A stretch of 64,000 nucleotides of DNA from Rhodothermales bacterium (GCA_041391505.1 JAWKNW010000018.1:62001-126000); one strand, 5' to 3'. Positions 1 through 10,100 are shown, counted from the first letter of the stretch. Program-made: numbers and translations. Notes: generated by a model from the letters alone, not told the origin.

Positions 1-91
1 GTGCGGATTTCCCGATCCCGGGGCGTCGGCGTTCAACCGTAAAATCATAGCCTATGGCCGGTCGTGAGGGCGTTCGGTCGGGCGGGTATTC

Positions 92-1495
92 ATGCCACAG
101 TCTCTCGTACTCCCCTGTTGTGTCGAGGCTCCCCCGGCGTTTGCGCCGAAGGCGCGTTATGCGATCGAGGTCCTGCTGTGCGGACTCGGCGCCGAGCCGC
201 TATGGGTGGAGCGCGCGCATCTGGCAGGGCCGTCGATCTATTACGGACCCGAGCCGGAGGCGGCCGGCCCCACGACCGTGGCGATCCGGCTTCGGGAGGA
301 GACGCCGGCGTATTTCGCGTCCGGCGAGGCCTATCCGGCGCACCGGATGCGGCGCGTGCCGATCGGGGAAGCGACCTGGCCCATGCTCTTCGGCGAACCG
401 GACGACGACGACCCCATCGCCTCCGCCTTTTTCTGGCTCTCCGGGTGGCAGGAGCACACGTGCATCGAGCGCGACCGGCACGGCCGGTTTCCGTACGAGG
501 CCTCGCTGCAGGCGGCGTGGGGCACGGCCTGCGAGCCGGCGGTGGATGCCTACCGCGTCCTGCTGGGCGAGCGCCTCGCGCGCGCGGGCTTCATCGCGGT
601 GCCGACGCGGTGGGCCGGCCACGACTGGGCCTTCTGCGCGACGCACGACATCGACTACCTCCGCAAGTGGCGCCCGGGGATCATGTATCGCGAACTGGTC
701 GAGTACCCGCTGCTCAACCGCCTGGACCGCCCGCCGCCGGAGCGCCGCCGCCGTCTCGCCTCCTCGCTCCGGCAATTCGCGACGCCGGGCGATCCGTTTC
801 GGCTGGCGATCGACCGGATGGTCGATGCGGAACGAGGCCGGCAGGGGAGCGCCACCTACTTCTTCAAGGCCGGCGCCCACGGCCCGCACGACGTTCACTA
901 CGGGCTCCACGGCGGCTATATCCAGCACGTGTTCGCCCGGCTGCGTCGCGACGGCTTCGAGATCGGGCTGCACCCGGGATACCACGCGCACGACCATGCC
1001 GGGCGGATGCGGGACGAGCGGTCCCGCCTCGCCGGCGCCGCGAAGGCGCCGGTGACGTCCGTACGGCAGCACTACCTCCGCTGGCAGCCCGAGATCACGC
1101 CGGCGCTGCACGCCGAGGCGGGCTTCGCGCTCGATTCCACCCTCGGCTTCTCCACCTTCGAAGGGTTTCGACACGGCACCTGCCACCCGTTCCCGCTGTT
1201 CGACATCCCGGCGAACGCCGCGCATCCGATCTGGGAAATGCCGCTCTGCCTGATGGACGCGGCGATCTTCAACCGCCGCCACCTCACCGCGGAAGAAGCC
1301 CTCGGCGTCTCCCGCCGGCTCATCGACCAGTGCCGCCAGTTCCGGGGCGTGTGCGTCATGCTCTGGCACAATACCCTCTGGGACGAGATCGACTTCCCGG
1401 GCTGGGGCCAGCACTTCCTCGATACCCTCGACGCCGCCGCGTCCGCCGGCGGATGCCTGACCACGCTCTCGATGGCGCTGGAGGCGTACAGGTAA
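92..1495 (+). CDS. Polysaccharide deacetylase-like protein
   Basis: The 467-residue product resembles the long Bacteroidota polysaccharide deacetylase-like proteins, which carry an extra N-terminal domain before a NodB-type fold. Seen directly: a THDID motif at residues 184-188, matching the metal-binding Asp motif of the family, and GLHPGYHAH with His294 and His298, matching the second metal motif. A late MLWHNTLWDE segment fits the C-terminal part of the fold. There is no obvious signal peptide, so it may act in the cytoplasm or on precursors of a surface polysaccharide. The substrate cannot be told from the sequence. The ATG at 92 gives an N-terminus that looks like the start of a domain; the overlapping open frames at 54 and 64 have atypical composition and are shadows. 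No operon partner is visible; the next gene on the same strand starts about 440 bases downstream. Confidence 0.75.
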   Translation: MPQSLVLPCCVEAPPAFAPKARYAIEVLLCGLGAEPLWVERAHLAGPSIYYGPEPEAAGPTTVAIRLREETPAYFASGEAYPAHRMRRVPIGEATWPMLFGEPDDDDPIASAFFWLSGWQEHTCIERDRHGRFPYEASLQAAWGTACEPAVDAYRVLLGERLARAGFIAVPTRWAGHDWAFCATHDIDYLRKWRPGIMYRELVEYPLLNRLDRPPPERRRRLASSLRQFATPGDPFRLAIDRMVDAERGRQGSATYFFKAGAHGPHDVHYGLHGGYIQHVFARLRRDGFEIGLHPGYHAHDHAGRMRDERSRLAGAAKAPVTSVRQHYLRWQPEITPALHAEAGFALDSTLGFSTFEGFRHGTCHPFPLFDIPANAAHPIWEMPLCLMDAAIFNRRHLTAEEALGVSRRLIDQCRQFRGVCVMLWHNTLWDEIDFPGWGQHFLDTLDAAASAGGCLTTLSMALEAYR

Positions 1496-1622
1496 GGGTT
1501 CAAGGCTCAAGGTTTAAGGTTTAAGGTATTTTTAGAAAAAGCATGCTGAGCTCGGAGGGGGGAGGCGCCAGGCATCTCAAAGGAGCCCCCCTTGAACCTT
1601 AAACCTCGAACCTTAAACCCTA
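1494..1622. repeat. Inverted array of TTAAGGT-like heptamers
   Basis: Right after the deacetylase stop, about 1494-1528 repeats TTAAGGT-like units. The opposite-strand version (AACCTTAAACC type) fills about 1587-1622. The two arms can pair over roughly 33 bases around a loop of about 60 bases. It could act as a transcription terminator or be a repeat-derived foldback element. The rest of the gap to the lipoprotein start at 1933 holds no feature I can support. Confidence 0.6.
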
Positions 1623-1932
1623 ACCCACCCCCTTCTGGCCTGGTAATTGCAGGGCCATGCGAAGGCAGGAATTTCCCACAAATAACGATGATGGCTACCG
1701 CGGCCCGGATGCGAATCCGAGGAACGGGGCTACGGGAACGACCGAATCGGGTGACCGTAGATCAGAAATGCCGTAATGACCGCCGGGACGTCCCGCATCC
1801 GGCCGCCGGCGAGGCTGATCTCGACTGCCTTTCGACGATGTGACACTCAATTTGAGACGGCCTACCAGATTGCTTCTCGCTTCTCCGGACGCGAGACGGC
1901 GGCCTCTCCCCATCCACAACGATTTATTACCC

Positions 1933-3867
1933 ATGAGAACGCCTGGTTATTTGTTGCTGCTGATCTTTCTGATGCTGGGGTGCAACACCACGGAGCGGAT
2001 CGTGCGTCTGGATTCCGACACCATGCCCATGACGCAGTCGTACAATGTGAACGATCTTCGCGCGCGGTATGCCACGGCTCCGGGCGTCTACGTCTCGTAC
2101 GACCACACGCTCGAGCACAACGTGAGCATCGCCTTCACGAGCACGATTCCGCACTGGCGTTTCTTCGAAGTGATGCAGCGGTCCATGGTCGTGCTCGATC
2201 CGAAATCCGACCTGGTCAACACGTTCCGCGTGAGCGTGGCGCCGGGCGATCGGCTGGAGAACGTGGCGATCACCGTACAGGCGCCCGGCAGCGGCGGGCA
2301 GAATTTCGACCAGGACGACCTCGTCGAGCAGCCCGGCCCGAACGGCGAGACGCTGTATACGATGAGCTACGGCGGCATCGCCGCCGGCACGATCGTGACC
2401 GAGTCGTACGAAATCTCCTATGGCGACCTCGAAAAGGACCCGCCGGTGTACCACGACATCCCCCTCCAGTACGCCCTGCCGGCGGAGCAGATGAACGTGC
2501 GGTACATCTACCCGATGTGGTGGCAGGTCCAGGTCAAACAGCTCGGCGCGGGGCAGAATCTGCCGTACCAGCGCATCGAGGACGCCGATCGGCGCAAGAT
2601 CGTACTCGAATACCAGGCGCAGAATGTGCCGGCGTTCCAGCCGACGCAGGCCGCCTTTTTTAAAGAATCGGCGCCGTACTTCCAGATCCAGGTCACCAAC
2701 ATGTCGATGGGCAGCGCCGTGCGCTACCGGGCTCCGGAGGACTGGGAATCGCTGGGCGACTCCTTCGCCCAGTACGCGTCCCGGCCGAAGTCGCGTGACG
2801 AGCGCGAGGTGCGCGACGTCACCCGGCAGATCACCGGCACGCTCGCGACCCAGAGCGACAAGGTGAGCGGCGTGCTCCGGTATGTCGCCGACAACATCAC
2901 GATCTCACCGGATGCGCGCGACCGCGGCATCGAGACGATGCTGTCGCGGCGCGAGGGCACGGCGTTCATGGCGACCGAGCTGGCCTACGCCATGCTCCAG
3001 GAAGCCGGCATCGACGCCGAATACCTCGTGCTCCACAGCGCGGCGGACGGCTTCTTCGACCAGACCTTCTATTCGGATCAGCAATTCCGGGTGCCGGCCC
3101 TCAACGTCTTCGCCGACGGTGCGGAATACGTGGTCATCCCGGGCGTCATGCGCACCATCGCGGACGCGCTCCCGAACGAGTTTGCCGGCCAGACGGCCAT
3201 GGTGATCACGGACGACGGGTTCGGCGGATTTACGCAGCTCACCGGCGAGCGCCTGGCATCCGCCGGCGCGATTCCGGTCAACCAGCCGGCCCCGCAACCC
3301 GTTCAGACGCAGCCTCAGCCGCCGGTCGAGCAGCCGCCCATCGCGCAGCCGGTTGGCGATCCCGCGCCGAACCGTCCGAGCCCTGTCATCGACCGGCCCG
3401 GACCGCGCAACCAGCCGATCGACACGCCGGCGGCCACGCCCGTTACGCCCCCGCCCGTGGCCGATGGCGGCGGCATCGTAGGGCAGCCGATCGGCGCGCA
3501 GCCGTCGCGCCAGACGCCGACGGAAGTCGCGCCGCCGCCCGTGCAGATCGTGCCGCCCCCGCCGGCGGCCGCGACGTCCATGCCCGAATGGATGGGGTCC
3601 ATCGACCGCAGCGCCCGCGGATGGACGTGGGTGATCGGCTCCAAAACGACCGTCGAGGAGGCTGAGGCCGCCGGGAACGAGTACCTCGACCTGTACCGCC
3701 AGGGCCTGAAGGTGGACATCCTCTCCGGCAAGTCGAACGGCACCACCCGCTACCGCATCGCGATCGGACAGTACTCCTCGCGCAACCTCGCCCAGATCGA
3801 CCGCGAACGCCTCGGCAGCATCCTCCCCTCCGACGCCTGGCTGCTCCAGATCGAGCCGGGGATGTAG
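1933..3867 (+). CDS. Lipoprotein: DUF3857/transglutaminase-like plus SPOR domain
   Basis: The ATG at 1933 is chosen because it yields a short lipoprotein signal peptide ending in the lipobox LMLGC; the upstream in-frame start at 1840 would bury it. The first half reads like the beta-rich DUF3857 region found before transglutaminase-like domains. A transglutaminase-like helical segment follows, but the usual GDC catalytic motif is replaced by GTA (in REGTAFMATELAYAML) and no clear catalytic His is seen, so it is probably not an active enzyme. A proline-rich linker of about 100 residues leads to a C-terminal SPOR-type domain (GWTWVIGSKTTVEEAE through IAIGQYSS), a fold that binds denuded peptidoglycan. 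An outer- or inner-membrane lipoprotein touching the cell wall is the most likely picture. Its partner is unknown. Confidence 0.7.
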   Translation: MRTPGYLLLLIFLMLGCNTTERIVRLDSDTMPMTQSYNVNDLRARYATAPGVYVSYDHTLEHNVSIAFTSTIPHWRFFEVMQRSMVVLDPKSDLVNTFRVSVAPGDRLENVAITVQAPGSGGQNFDQDDLVEQPGPNGETLYTMSYGGIAAGTIVTESYEISYGDLEKDPPVYHDIPLQYALPAEQMNVRYIYPMWWQVQVKQLGAGQNLPYQRIEDADRRKIVLEYQAQNVPAFQPTQAAFFKESAPYFQIQVTNMSMGSAVRYRAPEDWESLGDSFAQYASRPKSRDEREVRDVTRQITGTLATQSDKVSGVLRYVADNITISPDARDRGIETMLSRREGTAFMATELAYAMLQEAGIDAEYLVLHSAADGFFDQTFYSDQQFRVPALNVFADGAEYVVIPGVMRTIADALPNEFAGQTAMVITDDGFGGFTQLTGERLASAGAIPVNQPAPQPVQTQPQPPVEQPPIAQPVGDPAPNRPSPVIDRPGPRNQPIDTPAATPVTPPPVADGGGIVGQPIGAQPSRQTPTEVAPPPVQIVPPPPAAATSMPEWMGSIDRSARGWTWVIGSKTTVEEAEAAGNEYLDLYRQGLKVDILSGKSNGTTRYRIAIGQYSSRNLAQIDRERLGSILPSDAWLLQIEPGM

Positions 3868-3889
3868 AGAATCGAAAATCGGAAATCGT

Positions 3890-4096
3890 AAAAAGGCAAA
3901 TTGGGCTGGTCCTGCACCAGGGCCATCGCATGCTCTTCAAACGTGAGCATCTCCCGGTTTGGGAGTATGGGGGTTTGGGAGTGTGGTGGTCTGGGGGATA
4001 AAAAATGCCCCCATGCACCTAAACTCCCATACGCTTCTCACGGCCACGGCGAGAATGCGATTGCCCCGGGTTCTGGACCTCCCGATTTGCCTTTTT
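3890..4096. repeat. Long imperfect palindrome (foldback element)
   Basis: Between two convergent genes, AAAAAGGCAAATTGGG at 3890-3905 pairs with CCCGATTTGCCTTTTT at 4081-4096. The flanking inner sequence (about 3906-3950 against 4031-4080) and an inner GTTTGGGAGTATGGGG repeat also pair, giving nested imperfect arms of about 90 bases. It may end transcription from both sides, or be a miniature mobile element. No gene is seen in 3868-4426. Confidence 0.6.
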
Positions 4097-4122
4097 GCAT
4101 GCTACGTGGCGCAAGCATCGAA

Positions 4123-4414
4123 TTAAGATCTGATTTTACGCAGCCGTGTGCCTGGTAATCTGATGCAGGATGCAAGATGCAGGATTTTGTACCGGGCAAC
4201 AGGCTTTTCGGACGAAATCCTGCATCCTCCATCTTGCATCCACAGATGGACACGATGCCTTGCCTAACACGAGTTAAGATCTGATCTTACGCGCCATAGC
4301 CTCTAGTCTTCTGATGCAGGATCACGATCAAACGTACGGTTTTTCGGTAAACATCCTGCATCTTGTATCCCGTATCCCTGGGTCGCCGCGCTAACGTGCG
4401 TAACGTCACTGAAG
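4123..4414. repeat. Tandem pair of 151-bp foldback repeats with GGATGCA arrays
   Basis: Two copies start with nearly the same 19 bases (TTAAGATCTGAT[T/C]TTACGC) at 4123 and 4274, exactly 151 bases apart. Each continues 37 bases later with CTGATGCAGGAT, then a spacer containing TTTTCGG, then the reverse-strand heptamers (CATCCTG, CATCTTG). Each copy can therefore fold on itself. A related element lies at 34274-34560. Confidence 0.65.
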
Positions 4415-4426
4415 ATTTCCAATTAC

Positions 4427-5275
4427 TCAAAATCCTTCCTCGCGCAGCATCGCGGCGATGGTGCGATAGAGGCCGTAGGCGTCGAACCCGTTGAGGGTGG
4501 GAAACTGGATGCCGAGTTGCTGGGCGTGGTCGGCTTCGATGACGCCGAGGGATTCTCCCCACATAGCGCTTTCGACCGAGACGAAGCCGTCGTTGACGCC
4601 CTCGCGGCCGTGCAGGATCAGGTTGAGCGGGCGGAGGAAGGGGCTCATGCTGTGGTCGGTGCCTTTGCCGGCTTTTGCGCTATACGACCAGTACCGCACG
4701 CCAGGGTCGTCCGGGGTGGCAGGATTGAAAGTCTCCTTGATGTACGCCGGCGTCAGCTCGCTCACCGTGTTCATGAAGTCGGCATTCACCTCGCGCATGG
4801 CGGTCGACCCCAGCCAGTTGGCCAGATCCGCGAGCCAGACGCGCAGCCGATCGGGCTGGTCGAGGAGAAAGCTGGCGATCGAAGAGCCGTGGTGCGGGGT
4901 GGAGATCGTTACGAGCGAGGCCACCCGGTCGTGAAAGCCCTCGCGGCTGATCAGATACCGGGCATCGAGCCCGCCCATGGAGTGCGCGATGAGGTTCACC
5001 TTTTCGGCGCCGGTCTGGTGCAGAATATGCTGGAGCCGCTCCTTCCAGATGCCGGCGCGCACGGGCACCGGGTTGTAGGGCGGCACGTTGGGCGCAAACG
5101 CCCAGATCCCGCGGGCGCGGAGGTCCATCGCGAAATCGTACATGTGCCCGTTCCGCCGCAACGCGGCCACCATCCCGAAACCATGCATCATGACCACGGG
5201 ATAGCGGAGTCGGATCAGCGGGGGCTCCGGAAACGGCTCCAGACCGAGGATGCGTTGCAGCGCCGATTCAGCCAT
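4427..5275 (-). CDS. Alpha/beta-hydrolase, triacylglycerol lipase-like
   Basis: The 282-residue protein has the bacterial lipase layout: a VVMMHGFG oxyanion-hole segment near residue 28, the nucleophile elbow AHSMGG (Ser near residue 99), a STPHHGS stretch just after it as in family I lipases, and a late NDGFVSVESA segment carrying the acid residue region, with a His in EADHAQQLG. No signal peptide is seen, so it may be cytoplasmic or exported by another route. Ester hydrolysis is well supported; the substrate is not. The start ATG at 5275 fits the domain start. It is co-directional with the dolichol-kinase-like gene upstream (58-base gap). Confidence 0.8.
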   Translation of the reverse strand: MAESALQRILGLEPFPEPPLIRLRYPVVMMHGFGMVAALRRNGHMYDFAMDLRARGIWAFAPNVPPYNPVPVRAGIWKERLQHILHQTGAEKVNLIAHSMGGLDARYLISREGFHDRVASLVTISTPHHGSSIASFLLDQPDRLRVWLADLANWLGSTAMREVNADFMNTVSELTPAYIKETFNPATPDDPGVRYWSYSAKAGKGTDHSMSPFLRPLNLILHGREGVNDGFVSVESAMWGESLGVIEADHAQQLGIQFPTLNGFDAYGLYRTIAAMLREEGF

Positions 5276-5333
5276 GAAGAGGTACAGTTAACGGGTGGAT
5301 GGTTTGTGTTTGGGGCACGCGTCCCCGTCGGAA

Positions 5334-5984
5334 TCACCCTGCCAGGCCGGGCAGGAAACCCATGGGCAGACCGAGCACGAAATGCTCGGTTGCGGCGATC
5401 GCCAGGGCGGTGATGAACGGCGCTTGGATATTGTCGTTCAGCGGACCCGGCAGCAGTTCGAGCGCGCCGGCCAGGAGCGCCGCCGCCGGCCCCAGCCAGA
5501 AGGCGGGCTTCGGGAAAAACAACGCGGCCAGGGCGCCGAAGACGATGAATCCGATCGTGCCTTCTATCGTTTTAGGACTTCCGCTCCACCGGTGCCGGCC
5601 AAATCGCCGCCCGACGAGCGCGGCGGCGGCGTCGCCGATCATGAATACGGTCAGCGCCATCGCGGCAATCCGCGCAGGAAAGCACACCAGGAGCACCAGC
5701 GCGGAAAGCAGCACCCACGTCGCGCCGCTGATGCGGATGCGGCCCAACGGGGGTTTCTCGTCCGGGCGCATCATCCAGCCGAACTGCCAGACGAAGAAGC
5801 GGTTCACCTCCGGGTTGATCCCGCGCGCGACCTCGAACGCCAGGGCGAGCGCCGTCAGCATCGCCAGCGCGACGAGCCCGGTCGTTCGCGGCACCAGCAG
5901 CATCCCGACCGGCAACGCGACGGAAAGCAGGTGGATCGTCTTCCGAAAAAACTCGGATCGGTACGAAATCGGCAGGTCTGACAT
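5334..5984 (-). CDS. Dolichol kinase/SEC59-like membrane protein
   Basis: The protein has an RKTIHL motif near the N-terminus and many hydrophobic segments, followed by the signature region MIGDAAAALVGRRFGRHRW and KTIEGTIGF. This is the pattern of the CTP-dependent lipid kinase group (dolichol kinase, diacylglycerol kinase DGK1) and of related phosphatidate cytidylyltransferase-like proteins. It likely phosphorylates a polyprenol or diacylglycerol in the inner membrane; the exact lipid is not visible. Two ATG starts are possible, 6008 and 5984. The second is preferred because it leaves more room for the divergent hemE promoter. No clear Shine-Dalgarno decides the matter. Confidence 0.75.
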   Translation of the reverse strand: MSDLPISYRSEFFRKTIHLLSVALPVGMLLVPRTTGLVALAMLTALALAFEVARGINPEVNRFFVWQFGWMMRPDEKPPLGRIRISGATWVLLSALVLLVCFPARIAAMALTVFMIGDAAAALVGRRFGRHRWSGSPKTIEGTIGFIVFGALAALFFPKPAFWLGPAAALLAGALELLPGPLNDNIQAPFITALAIAATEHFVLGLPMGFLPGLAG

Positions 5985-6050
5985 CACGCCGGCACTATTT
6001 TGGTACATCGGGCGGGCACGATAACCGCTATGCGCTGAGGAACGTTTCGC

Positions 6051-7127
6051 ATGCCATCATTTCCAGCTTTACAAAACGACCTGTTGCTCAAGGCCGCCCG
6101 TCAGGAGGCCACCCCCCGCGCGCCGGTGTGGATGATGCGGCAGGCCGGACGCTACCTGCCCGAGTACCGCGCGCTCCGTTCCGAGGACGCGTTTTTTTCG
6201 CTCGTCCGCACCCCGGAGCTGGCGATGGAGGTCACGCTCCAGCCCCTCGAACGTTTCCCGCTCGATGCCGCCATCATCTTCTCGGATATCCTGGTGATTC
6301 CCCAGGCGATGGGGATGGACGTAGAGATGATCAAGGGCCGGGGGCCGGTATTCAAGGCTCCGCTGGCGTCCCCGTCCGACATGGCGCGGCTGCGGAGTCC
6401 GGATCTGCGCGCGGCGCTCGACTATGTTTTCGAGGCGCTCACGCTCACGCGCCACAAGCTGGCGGGGCGCGTGCCGCTGATCGGGTTCTGCGGCGCCCCG
6501 TGGACGCTGATGGCCTACATGATCGAGGGCAGCGGCAGCAAGACGTTTTCGCTGGCGAAGACGTGGCTCTTCAGACATCCCGATGAAAGCCGGGCGCTGT
6601 TGCAGGACATCACGGATCGGCTGGTCGAATACCTCTCGCTCCAGATCCAGGCCGGCGCGCAGCTGGTGCAGGTGTTCGACACCTGGGCGGGCTTGCTCAG
6701 CCCGGAGGCCTTCAACCGATTCTGCCTGCCCTATCTCGCGCAGATCGCCGAACGACTGAAAGCCCTCCACCCGGAGGTGCCGGCGACGGTGTTCGCCAAG
6801 GGCGCCCACTATGCCCTGGACGACCTCGCCGATACCGGCTACGACGTCATTGGGCTCGACTGGACGATGGACCCGCGGGCCGCACGCCGGGTGGTCGCAG
6901 GGCGCGCCGCGCTGCAGGGTAACCTCGACCCCTGTGTCCTTTATGCGGATCCGATGGCGATCCGCCGGGCCGTCCGCGACATGCTCGATGCGTTCGGGCC
7001 GAACGGCCACATCGCCAACCTGGGCCACGGCATGCATCCCGACCACGACCCCGCCCACGCCGCCGCATTCATCGAGGCGGTGCAGGAGATTTCCGCCGAG
7101 CAGGCGGCGTCACTTCAGGAGCACTAA
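6051..7127 (+). CDS. hemE: Uroporphyrinogen decarboxylase
   Basis: HemE converts uroporphyrinogen III to coproporphyrinogen III by removing four acetate carboxyl groups, in the cytoplasm. At 358 residues it has normal length. Signature segments are present: WMMRQAGRYLPEYR near residue 26 (substrate-binding Arg), GFCGAPWTLMAYMIEG in the middle, then GLDWTMDP, GNLDPCVLY and NLGHGMHPDHDP. Divergent from the dolichol-kinase-like gene with a short gap. It overlaps the 3' end of the convergent 2433-residue surface gene by 18 bases, so the two transcripts must be antisense at their ends. hemH and hemL lie 27 kb to the right, so haem genes are scattered here. Confidence 0.97.
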   Translation: MPSFPALQNDLLLKAARQEATPRAPVWMMRQAGRYLPEYRALRSEDAFFSLVRTPELAMEVTLQPLERFPLDAAIIFSDILVIPQAMGMDVEMIKGRGPVFKAPLASPSDMARLRSPDLRAALDYVFEALTLTRHKLAGRVPLIGFCGAPWTLMAYMIEGSGSKTFSLAKTWLFRHPDESRALLQDITDRLVEYLSLQIQAGAQLVQVFDTWAGLLSPEAFNRFCLPYLAQIAERLKALHPEVPATVFAKGAHYALDDLADTGYDVIGLDWTMDPRAARRVVAGRAALQGNLDPCVLYADPMAIRRAVRDMLDAFGPNGHIANLGHGMHPDHDPAHAAAFIEAVQEISAEQAASLQEH

Positions 7128-10100
7128 CTTCCGGCTGTAGGTGAAAGCGCCGGCCCGGATGCGGTAGACGTATACGCCGCCCGGGAGGTCGCCGGCATCG
7201 AACACGACCCGGTGTTGCCCCGCCGTGCGCGGTCCGTCGATCAAGCGCCCGACGCGTTGTCCGAGGAGATTGAACACGTCGAGCACCACGTCCGACGCCT
7301 CGGGCAGGGAGAAGGCGATGGTGGTGGTGGGATTAAACGGGTTCGGATAATTCTGCTCCAGCGCGAAGGAAGCCGGCAGCGCATCGCCCGAACGCATGAC
7401 GGTCACCTGCGCATCGCTCAGCCCGCCGCGGCCGTCGGTGACCGTGTACGAAAACACATCCTCGCCTTCAAATTCAGGCCCAGGCGTGTAGATCGCCATC
7501 CGGCCGTTCACCAGCGCCACCGATCCGAAAGCGCCCTGGGTCACCGAAACGACGCGCAGGGAGTCGCCGTCCTCGTCGCGGTCGTTCGCCAGCAGGTCGA
7601 TCTCGATGCGTTCGACATACGTCAGCGCCGCTACGTCGTCCTGCGCCTTCGGGGCGCTGTTGTTGGACGGGGAGAGGAGGAAGGCGCGTTTGACGCCGTT
7701 TCGCAAGCCGTAGCCGACGATCTGCGCCGCATTGTTGATGCCGAGGGCCTCGACGAGCGTCCACCCCGAGCCGGCGTCGATGAAGTCGTTGAGATCCACC
7801 GACACGCCGTTACGCCACAGGAACGCCCGCATCTCGCCGGCGGAAGCGACCGCCACGACCGGTTCGTTCGCGCCGCGCTTGCCGAGCGAATCGGCGGGCA
7901 TGCCGGCCCCGGCGCGCAGCGCCTGCGCGGAGGCGACGGCCATCCGGGGCGCCGTCAACGGCTGGTTCTTGCCCGGAACGGCGGGGAGATACGCGCCCAC
8001 GACCCACGTCGAGTTGTTGATGCCGTAGGCTTCGCTGAAGCTGCTCGCGGCGTCGTGGATCACCTGGAGGGCGCCGTTACGCTCCCAGAAGGCCGCCTTG
8101 ACGGTGCCGTCGTCGATGCTGCCGACGACCTGGCCGCTTTCGTTGAGGGCATAGGCGCGACCCAGCGCGCCGGCGAGCGTCCGCGAGATGACGACGTCGT
8201 CCCAGATCACGGCGCTGGCGCCGGCGTAGCCCACCGCGAGGCCCCGTTCGCTGATGTCGAAGGCCTGGCTCTCCACGACCGAAGCCGTTTGCATCTCGTT
8301 CAATCGGCCGTCGCGCCACAGGAACGCCCGGAGGACCTCGGTCTGCGCCTTGGTGGAGGTCCCAACGACGAGTCCTTCGTTGTTGATGCCGTAGGCGAGG
8401 CTGGAGCGACCATCGAACGCGCCAAGGCGGGTGAGGCCCAGCGAGTCCCACCGGGCCGCCAGCAGCGCGCCGTTGAAGAGGTGCGCCCCGACGGCGGCGC
8501 CGAAGTCGTTCACGTCGTAGGCTGTGCTCATGCCCGTCGTTTCCAGCGTCTGCGACGACGAAAACGCCTGCGAAACGTTGCCCGGCAGCAGGGACGAGCC
8601 CACAACCTCCCCGATGTTGCTGATGCCGAACGCCGCGCTCACGTCGCTGCCGGCGAGGCCGAGGTCCACGATGTCAAACCGGCCGGCGAACACCGTGATG
8701 GTGACCGTCGCCCGGTCCGTCGCGCTGCTGTCGTCGACGACGGTATAGCTGAAAGTGGCCCTGCCGGTGTAGTCGGCCGGCGGGTTGTACAGGAAGGTGC
8801 CGTCCGCGCCGGGCTGCACCGTGCCCACGTTCGGGCTCGAGAAGCTCTGGATGATCAGGTCGTCGCCGTCGGGGTCGACGTCGTTGGCGAGGACGTTCAC
8901 GAGCACCGGCTCGTTCTCGATCGTCGCGGCGATGTCGTCGACGGCGATCGGCGCGTCGTTGAGCGGGAGGACGGTGACCGTGACCGACGCCGTGCGGGTT
9001 TCGTCGTCGGCGCTCGTCGCGCGGAAGCTCAGGTTGGCGATGCCGTTCTGATTCGGGGCGTAGGCGATGGTGACGAGCCCGGAGAGGGAGTCGACCGCGA
9101 CGTCGCTGAAGAGGGTGGCGGACGACGACGTGGCGAGCCGGTATGTGAGCACGCTGCCGGCCGGGAACTGGGGCGCGAAGGTGGGGCGAAGATCGAGGAC
9201 CGTGTCGTCGGCGTCTTCCAGCACGACGACGTCCGGCAGGCTCAACGTGCCCGTCGGCGTGATCGTGATGAACACGGTGGCGGCATCGGAATCGTCGATG
9301 CCGTCGTTCGCGACGTACGTGAACGAGTCGCCGGTGGTCTGCGAATTGTTGTGCCGGTACGAGAACGAGCCGTCGGCGGTGAGGGAGAAGGCCGCCGCGT
9401 TGGTGGGCGGGTTCACGATGCGGGCGGTCAACGCGTCATCTTCGAGGTCGGAGTCGTTGGCGAGCACGCCGGTGGCCGCCGGCACCGTCAGCGTGGCGCC
9501 CTGGCGTACGATGTAGTTGTCGTCGCTCGCGTTGGGCTGCGTGTTGAACCGGTTGATGGTGATCTTGAAGGTCTGCGCCTCGCTCCGATCCACGCCGCCG
9601 TTCTCCGTCCCGCCGTTGTCTGCCAGGACGATCGACACGTTCGCCTCGCCGAAGACGTCATCCCCCTGGGCCGGCGCATAGGAGAGCGTCCCGTCCGGGC
9701 TGACATCGGGCAGCACGAGGAAGAGCGCGTCGTTGTCCGTCGTGAGAATGAAGTCCAGCGACTGTTCGGCCTCGTTGGCGGCGCCGGGGGTGATCTCCGT
9801 CGCCCAGCCGGGTACGCTCTGCAGCGAGGCATTCTGCGCCAGGGCCTGGTCGGGGCCGGCGACAAACGAAGGGGCGTCGTTGACAGCGTTCACCGTGAAG
9901 ACCACATCTTCCTGCTTCCAGAGCCCGCCGGTATCGGTGGCGCGGATCCCGAGGCTGCCCGTCCCGAACGCATCCGGGGCGAACGTTATGGTGAGGATGG
10001 CCGGCGAACCGGCGATGGTCACGGAGGCGAAGAGCGCCTCATTCACATCGCCCTCGATGGAAAACACCAGCTGGTCGTCGGCGTCTTCCACGTCGCTGAA

